DNA from: Culicoidibacter larvae
GTDB taxonomy: Bacteria; Bacillota_I; Bacilli_A; Culicoidibacterales; Culicoidibacteraceae
DNA: 64,000 bases
Assembly: GCF_005771635.1 (NCBI RefSeq)
Contig: NZ_VBWP01000010.1
Span: 38,962 to 102,961 of the forward strand
Reading direction: 5' to 3'
A program made the translations under genes and the position numbers. The notes below the pieces were generated by a model. The model did not search any database. It was not told the DNA's origin and saw only the letters and a list, made by a program, of their open reading frames with translations. Position 1 is the stretch's first letter. Every line of letters starts with the position of its first letter. Shown here piece after piece: positions 58,311 through 64,000 of this stretch.

Positions 58311-59679
58311 GCAACGAAGTCGTTTTATCTTTTTTGCTGTTGTTGCGGTTTATATTGTCTTAATTATTTTGTTAAATGTTTTTCTGTTGAATATTCCAGG
58401 GATTTATCAGAGTACTGCTGAGGACCGAGCGGCAACGGTCAAAACGGATATTCTGGCGGTTTTGCAGGGTTCGAATCCTGATAAGTCTGTGGCATTTGAC
58501 GCATTGCGGGAAGAGTATAAATTTGAGTTGGTGGTGTTGAGCGGTGATACGACAATCTATTCAACGATGCCAATTGATGATTTTAACAAGCTTGATGGAA
58601 TTATTGATAGTGAAGCTCTGAACTATCAAGAGCGCGATAGTTATGTTTTCAACGGCACTGATTATCAAGTGTGGATGGCTATTTATAAATATAGTTCGCA
58701 GTCATTTTTTGAATTGATTTTATATATTGTTATTGGGAGTGTAGTCATTTTAAGTGGATTGATTATCGTCCTTATTTTTGTTATGTTCAGGAGTTTGATT
58801 TCGCCGTTGCAGCGGTTGCGGGATAATATTTTTAAGCTGAAGGAATATCGTTTGAGTGAAGTTGCTGCCGGTAATGCAGAAAGTGAGTATGATAGTATTT
58901 CCGAGGAGCTGAGTCATTTTTCGGCCGATTTAGAAGGTAAAATCACTACATTTGGCGTGCAATACAGTCAGCTAGAGCGCGAACTAAAAAGTAAGCATGA
59001 ACAATACAAGGATAAAATTAACTTGGTACGGGCTTTGATTCATGATATTAAATCTCCGCTTTCAATTGAGCAGATGCAGATTGATCAATTGAAAATCGAC
59101 TTGCGGGATGATGAACAACAATTGCACCGGGTAGAGTTGTTGCAAAAGAGTGTCGATAAAATCATGAATGAGATGGTTGATGTTTTAAAGATTCTTGATA
59201 TCAATGCAACCCAAATGACTAAACAGGAAGTTGATTTGGTAGCTACATCCAAGGAGTTGTTGCGAATTTTCTTACCGGTATTTCAGGAACAGGGTGTAAC
59301 TTATGAATTGATTGCCCCACCAAAAATGATAATAAAAATAAATGCTATTGAGTTAAAACAGATTATTCATAATATTTTGTCAAATGCGGCGCAGTATACC
59401 AAACCGGGCGGTATCTTTGAGTTGGATCTTTATGAAGATAACGGGCAAGTACACATCACTGCCTATAATGATGTTGCTGATACTAAGGCAATTGACTTTG
59501 AGCGGGTTTTTGATCTGTTCTATTATGCCAACAATCAAGATAATTATTCAACTGGAATCGGGATGTTTACAATTAAAAATATGGTTGAGGCTAATGGTGG
59601 AACTTGTTCGTTTGCCGAATATCAAGATGGTGTGCGGTTGCATATCACTCTGCCGTTAGTGGTGGAGGGGATAGCATGA
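58294..59679 (+). CDS. Membrane sensor histidine kinase (cassette 2)
   Basis: A 461-residue paralog of the 10702 kinase. TM1 about 11-33, sensor about 35-138, TM2 about 141-165, coiled coil, H250 in H-D-I-K-S-P, N box (N-I-L-S-N), and T-G-I-G-M near the end. The sensor keeps I-Y-S-T-M-P, D-F-N-K-L and T-D-Y-Q-V-W, aligned with cassette 1. Here too the D-x-G-x-G motif is missing (Y-N-D-V-A-D-T). ATG 58294 is chosen over TTG 58270. It overlaps the accessory gene in ATGA fashion. Confidence 0.9.
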   Translation: MNGLNKQRSRFIFFAVVAVYIVLIILLNVFLLNIPGIYQSTAEDRAATVKTDILAVLQGSNPDKSVAFDALREEYKFELVVLSGDTTIYSTMPIDDFNKLDGIIDSEALNYQERDSYVFNGTDYQVWMAIYKYSSQSFFELILYIVIGSVVILSGLIIVLIFVMFRSLISPLQRLRDNIFKLKEYRLSEVAAGNAESEYDSISEELSHFSADLEGKITTFGVQYSQLERELKSKHEQYKDKINLVRALIHDIKSPLSIEQMQIDQLKIDLRDDEQQLHRVELLQKSVDKIMNEMVDVLKILDINATQMTKQEVDLVATSKELLRIFLPVFQEQGVTYELIAPPKMIIKINAIELKQIIHNILSNAAQYTKPGGIFELDLYEDNGQVHITAYNDVADTKAIDFERVFDLFYYANNQDNYSTGIGMFTIKNMVEANGGTCSFAEYQDGVRLHITLPLVVEGIA

Positions 59680-60386
59680 AACGATTAAGAGTTTGTTTTG
59701 CGGTTCTGTTTTGTTTGGTGTTCTCAGTGAGTAACCTGATTTTGGTTCAAGCTCAAGCGTTGCCGAAAAGCGAGCAAGAAGCGATGCTTGAGGAATTGCA
59801 CCGGCTTTACAGCGAAGGCAAAGATGCCGGCACATATTCAGTGACGATTGAATACGAAGAAAATGGCCAGACAATTAATAAAGAAGTACGGATAACGGTG
59901 ACGAAGGACGACACCGTCATCCAAGGCAATATTGCGATAAACGCCGAGCCAATTTCAATCAGCCCAGAACAAGTTGCTGATGCAACTGACGCGTTTTGGA
60001 TTAGCAGCGCCAATGCCAAGGCTTGGCGCACTACAACGCTGGAAGAACTGCCAATCATCAGCGTTGATGCCAGCCAAATTCAAAATCGTGAAGGTCAATA
60101 CTTGCTGACCTTTACAACGGTTGATGCAGTGGCAACATCGGTGGCAGTTACTGTTATTGGTAATAATGAGATTTTTGCTGTCGACGGCGAGTCCGGACAA
60201 GCAAGCGTCTTTCATGACACTTATACCGATAATGCTTTTGATTTTATGAGTGCTAGTTCATGGTTTTGGTTAGCACTTAATACCTTATTGGCAGGCCTCA
60301 TTGTAGTGCCGCTTATTTTACTGTTGATTCATTATGGCATTACCAATAAAATTTATCGTCAAGTAGTGAGTCTTTTGAAAAAATAA
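59676..60386 (+). CDS. Membrane-anchored accessory protein of cassette 2
   Basis: A 236-residue paralog of the 12098 protein. Signal peptide (about 1-27), two beta-rich segments, then a C-terminal membrane helix (about 195-222) with a basic tail. The ATG overlaps the kinase stop and follows GGTGGAGGGG. The segment 59914-60161 contains A-N-A-K-A-W and G-Q-Y-L-L-T-F; the partial adhesin has S-N-A-K-A-W and G-D-Y before its sorting signal. No terminator separates it from the adhesin at 60489. Function inferred only. Confidence 0.85.
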   Translation: MKRLRVCFAVLFCLVFSVSNLILVQAQALPKSEQEAMLEELHRLYSEGKDAGTYSVTIEYEENGQTINKEVRITVTKDDTVIQGNIAINAEPISISPEQVADATDAFWISSANAKAWRTTTLEELPIISVDASQIQNREGQYLLTFTTVDAVATSVAVTVIGNNEIFAVDGESGQASVFHDTYTDNAFDFMSASSWFWLALNTLLAGLIVVPLILLLIHYGITNKIYRQVVSLLKK

Positions 60387-60488
60387 TATACACAAATTTC
60401 ATAAATGTCCACTATACGTTGATTGTTTATGATGAGATCAAATAGGATAATTATATTGTAAAAATATATATTTAGGGGGAAAATTCCT

Positions 60489-63400
60489 ATGAAAAAAATA
60501 GTTAAAATTATTACAAGTATGCTGCTTGCAGCAATTGTAGCGATGCAGGCTGACTTATCAGTCTTTGCATTTAGCAATAACAATCAAGCGAGCGAAACTA
60601 ATACAGTGAGCGAAGAAAATACGAGTGCTCAGGATCCGGTAAGTGATGAAAATCTTGATGCGGATGTTGAGGCTGAGTCGGAAACGGATCAACCGACTGT
60701 GTTTTCGAAAATTTCTTCATTCTCGATTGGCTTTGCCAGTTTTGATGGTGTTGATTTAAGTGGAAATACTTCGATTTCAAAAGAATTAGGAGTTATTGCC
60801 GGAACTCCGTCTGAGTTTAATATTCAAGCGAGCTTTAGTGGTGATACTGATGTTAATAATCGAAAAATTGTTATTGCTATTAATGACAGTTTAACTTTAG
60901 CTGGTGCTCCAGGATTAACAGGTAGCGGAGCGACTTGGACATTTAATGAGTCGTTACTACCAACAGATTTACAGGGAAGAATCATTGGTGCCGAATTTAT
61001 TTCAAATGGTACGGTTTATGGCCAACAAATTGGCAGTGGTGTGTTAACATATGATGTTGCACCAGGAGTTACTAATATACTAGTCCCAGTAAAGATAAAA
61101 TTTGACTTACCATTTGCAGTGTTCACTGGAAGTCGAGATTTTGCTGATGTATTGAGTGTAAAAACTACGCAGGATGTTAACAGTGTTACTACTATAGTTG
61201 ACGAAGAAACACTTGAGAACTTTACTATTACTGATACAGTGGGAATGGGTGCGCGATTATATTCTGCAGCTACAAGTATTTATGGTGAGCCAGGGAAACT
61301 AGTCACTATTACTTATGATTTCCGCGGCGGGTTTAATACTTACTCTGATAACGGTGGCTATTTGTTTGAAGAACAGACCTATAAGTTTTACATTGATAAA
61401 AGAGCTGGAGTTGAATCGGTTGATTTCTCATTGCCTAATGGAACCGGTACATATAGTATTGACTCAACCACTAATGCAACAAAAGATATTTTATATATTA
61501 CTTTAAAAGAAATTGCTGCAAATGGTACACCAAAAGTAACAATAAAGTTTACTCCTACAGTTGCTGCACAACCTGGTGATAGTTACTTAATATCAGCAAA
61601 TGCAGCTGATAGTGTTACAAAACCCTATAAGTCAAATGTTATTACAACTAATATTCGCAATGGAGTTGCTTCGCAATACCGTTTAAATATTGCGAGTCCT
61701 TTTGAAAATAAAATTGCTGTGTATAATAATTCTGTAAATGTTGCACAAGCAAACTATATGGAATCAAGTATTGAAGGAATTAATTTTATTGGTGCAATTG
61801 ATCTAAGAAATCCGCAAAGTCAAAAAGTTACTAATCAATTAGTTAGATTTACTTTTGACAGTCCTGATATAGGTGTGAAAGCAGTTGACTTACCAAGTAG
61901 TTTAAATGTTGATGTTAAAAACGTTGTAGTAAAAACAAATAAAGGAAATACCTTTACTATTGATTCTGCTGCTGTGTCGCCAGGATATGGTGGTACTGGA
62001 ACTGCCCGATACCGTTTAAACTTGAAGGCGCTTGGAGTAACTGATGCAGATGAATATATTACTGAGGTAACTTACTTAGTTCAAGAACTAACTGCCTCAT
62101 ATGCTACTATATATAGTAATCTGGGTGGTATTGACTCAGGAATTTATGGTACTGTGCTTTCAATGCCAACATCAAAATCTTGGTCTTTTCAAATAGCTAC
62201 TGTTCCGTTGAACGATGGTGACTTTGATGGGGCAAATGCTAAGACAGCTATTTCAACAACTAAGTTTACAGATTTACCAATTGTTTTCGCAAATAATCAA
62301 ACGATTCCGGCAAATAATTTAGCTGGAAATTCTTCGACAATAAAGGGTACATTTTCTTTAAGAGGGTGGTCTACAACTAATATTAACAAGTTTAAAGGGT
62401 TTGAGTTCTATTTACGTGAAGGCGCCTACCTTAATATTGACGTAAATAGCATTAAGATAACAAATAAAGGGAAAATTTATTCTGTAGCTGATGGAACATT
62501 GGTTCCAATTCAATCAGTTGATAATACTGGAAATAAAGTCATTAAGATAGTCTTAAATGATTTACCACTTGGTTGGGTTTCTGCCGATTTTAATACTGAA
62601 ACAGCAGTTGTTAGCTATGATGTAAAAATCAAAAACACTGCACCATCAACTTCCATTCCGGCAAATGAATTAATGTATGTACAAGCGATTGATACGACAA
62701 TTTTGCGTGAAACTGGAGGAAGTACGACGGCTGCTACAAATAATCCAAATAAGTTTAATGTAGACGGTAGCGGAGATATTAATAAAATTATGGGGACGAT
62801 GAGCAGTATGCAGTCACTGCAAATTACGGCACAAAAAGACTTCACTGTAACAACCGCAGCTAACTTGAATAATGGACCATGGACAAGTTACGATTATAGT
62901 CTGCAGCAAACCGTTATTGATTTAAACCCTGAGGGTGATGCTAAGTATCAAGTAAATGTTGCTAATAATTCAGGGAGTAGTGCAGATGGTTATACAGTAT
63001 TAATTCCAATTCCTAAAGCGGGAGAGGCAACCGATATGAAGCCGGTAAATGTATCAGATTTTAATAAGAATCTTCATTTGCAAGTGAATGATTTTACTTG
63101 GACAGCTTCCATTGATACAGAAATTCAACCAACTGGTTCACTAAACTATACAGTTCTTTATGCGACGACTTATGCAACTGATAAAGACTCGGCAGCCTTT
63201 GTCCCTTGGAGCGTAATTACTAATAAAGATGATATTCGTATGATAAAAATTGTGACTGACAGTATCATCCCGGATGGATTCAACGAAGCGTTTAGTTTTC
63301 CATTGTTATTAAGTGATCCAGATGCTGATTTACATGCAGGTTTAACTAATATTTATGCTAGTCGAATTTACACTGTATTAAAAAATAGCGCTGGTGAAAT

Positions 63401-64000
63401 AACCTCAGCTGGATATAAAAACAGTGAGCCAATCGCAATTCGCTTAAAAACCGGTGTGGTAAAAGGACAAGTGTTCAATGATACTAATCGAAATGGTTTG
63501 AAAGATGTTGGAGAAACTGGGCGTAATGGCGTGACAGTCGTTGCCCTGGAAGCGGGGACAACAACTGTCATCGAAACAACGACGACTAAAACAATAGATG
63601 GTGTCGATGGCAGCTATGCCTTCTTAGGATTAGATAAAGCACAAAATGTAGATATTGTCTTTACGAACCCAGTTACTGATGACACAATTCGTTTTAGCCC
63701 GGTAACAAGTGGTGGTAGTACACCTACGGCGACTGCCATTCATGATAAAGCAACAACATCAAACTTAACTCCTAGTGCAATCGGCTTTGATACTATCAAT
63801 GCCGGATTGATTGCCCCAGTAACAGTGAGTATGAATGCTGGAACTGGTGGCAGCACTGCAACGGCAACATATACTCGCTTCCCAGGAGAAGCGATCACAA
63901 CTGAACCAGAAGCAGTAAAAACCGGACATACATTTAATGGCTGGTTTACCGCAAGTACTGGCGGAAGTAAAGTAACCTTCCCATATACAGTAGGAGCAGC
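60489..64000 (+). CDS. Giant adhesin, 5' part, running off the window
   Basis: At least 1170 codons, open to the end. A signal peptide (about 1-31) and an acidic linker lead into an N-terminal region homologous to that of the 4331 adhesin (L-T-L-A-G-A-P-G against L-Q-L-A-G-A-P-G). An SdrD-like domain near 988-1070 (F-N-D-T-N-R-N-G-L-K-D-V-G-E) and the first InlB-type repeat (G-H-T-F-N-G-W-F) follow in the same order. A sorting signal is expected beyond the window. A GGGGG run (60475-60479) precedes the ATG. Confidence 0.92.
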   Translation, partial: MKKIVKIITSMLLAAIVAMQADLSVFAFSNNNQASETNTVSEENTSAQDPVSDENLDADVEAESETDQPTVFSKISSFSIGFASFDGVDLSGNTSISKELGVIAGTPSEFNIQASFSGDTDVNNRKIVIAINDSLTLAGAPGLTGSGATWTFNESLLPTDLQGRIIGAEFISNGTVYGQQIGSGVLTYDVAPGVTNILVPVKIKFDLPFAVFTGSRDFADVLSVKTTQDVNSVTTIVDEETLENFTITDTVGMGARLYSAATSIYGEPGKLVTITYDFRGGFNTYSDNGGYLFEEQTYKFYIDKRAGVESVDFSLPNGTGTYSIDSTTNATKDILYITLKEIAANGTPKVTIKFTPTVAAQPGDSYLISANAADSVTKPYKSNVITTNIRNGVASQYRLNIASPFENKIAVYNNSVNVAQANYMESSIEGINFIGAIDLRNPQSQKVTNQLVRFTFDSPDIGVKAVDLPSSLNVDVKNVVVKTNKGNTFTIDSAAVSPGYGGTGTARYRLNLKALGVTDADEYITEVTYLVQELTASYATIYSNLGGIDSGIYGTVLSMPTSKSWSFQIATVPLNDGDFDGANAKTAISTTKFTDLPIVFANNQTIPANNLAGNSSTIKGTFSLRGWSTTNINKFKGFEFYLREGAYLNIDVNSIKITNKGKIYSVADGTLVPIQSVDNTGNKVIKIVLNDLPLGWVSADFNTETAVVSYDVKIKNTAPSTSIPANELMYVQAIDTTILRETGGSTTAATNNPNKFNVDGSGDINKIMGTMSSMQSLQITAQKDFTVTTAANLNNGPWTSYDYSLQQTVIDLNPEGDAKYQVNVANNSGSSADGYTVLIPIPKAGEATDMKPVNVSDFNKNLHLQVNDFTWTASIDTEIQPTGSLNYTVLYATTYATDKDSAAFVPWSVITNKDDIRMIKIVTDSIIPDGFNEAFSFPLLLSDPDADLHAGLTNIYASRIYTVLKNSAGEITSAGYKNSEPIAIRLKTGVVKGQVFNDTNRNGLKDVGETGRNGVTVVALEAGTTTVIETTTTKTIDGVDGSYAFLGLDKAQNVDIVFTNPVTDDTIRFSPVTSGGSTPTATAIHDKATTSNLTPSAIGFDTINAGLIAPVTVSMNAGTGGSTATATYTRFPGEAITTEPEAVKTGHTFNGWFTASTGGSKVTFPYTVGA

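Noticed and set aside
1..64000. tRNA, rRNA, insertion sequences, prophage or origin of replication
   Set aside because: No cloverleaf, rRNA stretch, transposase, integrase, phage gene, DnaA box cluster or dnaA/dnaN gene was recognised.

Overview
The window looks like a chromosomal segment of a low-G+C, Gram-positive, fermentative member of the Bacillota. The signs are AT-rich DNA, strong AGGAGG-type ribosome sites, many intrinsic terminators, sortase-anchored LPXTG surface proteins, an S15-type rpsO leader and D-lactate, AdhE and pyruvate-oxidase metabolism. The many InlB-type repeat proteins recall Erysipelotrichia/Culicoidibacter-like lineages, but I cannot fix the genus from sequence alone. 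I see no tRNA, rRNA, CRISPR array, insertion sequence or phage gene.

Layout. 1-12.8 kb: the end of one giant LPXTG adhesin, a beta-helix LPXTG protein, a complete 1853-residue adhesin, then a response regulator, histidine kinase and membrane accessory protein in overlapping order. 12.9-15.5 kb: a MerR/carboxymuconolactone-decarboxylase pair sharing one operator, a candidate small RNA, and an HxlR/NAD(P)-binding pair. 15.6-21.7 kb: a second two-component system divergent from an ABC transporter and a PASTA protein. 21.9-24.1 kb: a GIY-YIG/RCC1 fusion and D-lactate dehydrogenase. 24.2-28.7 kb: ruvA-ruvB-queA-truB-ribF. 28.8-37.6 kb: accessory genes (Cna-B/SdrD surface protein, nucleotidyltransferase, a MupG/PTS amino-sugar cluster, acetyltransferases) around rpsO and ahead of pnp. 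37.7-51 kb: pnp, purine nucleoside phosphorylase, an ankyrin-SUKH protein, fabF, adhE, a serine hydrolase, PadR/DUF2812, a GNAT and an NRAMP transporter. 51-64 kb: a second beta-helix LPXTG protein, two related small secreted proteins, pyruvate oxidase, a second regulator-kinase-accessory cassette, and the start of a third giant adhesin running off the end.

The main discovery candidate is the surface-protein system at both ends. Two paralogous three-gene cassettes (OmpR-type regulator, kinase with an extracytoplasmic sensor, membrane accessory protein) each sit beside a giant adhesin. The accessory proteins appear to carry the same domain that lies just before the sortase signal in the adhesins, so they may report on or assist adhesin display. 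The same genes have unusual G-run leaders (G5 to G7) where a Shine-Dalgarno is expected. Elsewhere in the window a promoter-terminator pair without a gene would make an RNA of about 130 nt with a C7 run, and a 3' UTR hairpin shows a C5 loop. I infer, without proof, a C-run/G-run RNA layer on top of the two-component layer.

The housekeeping core is ordinary, except that the usual truB-ribF-rpsO-pnp order is split twice by accessory genes.
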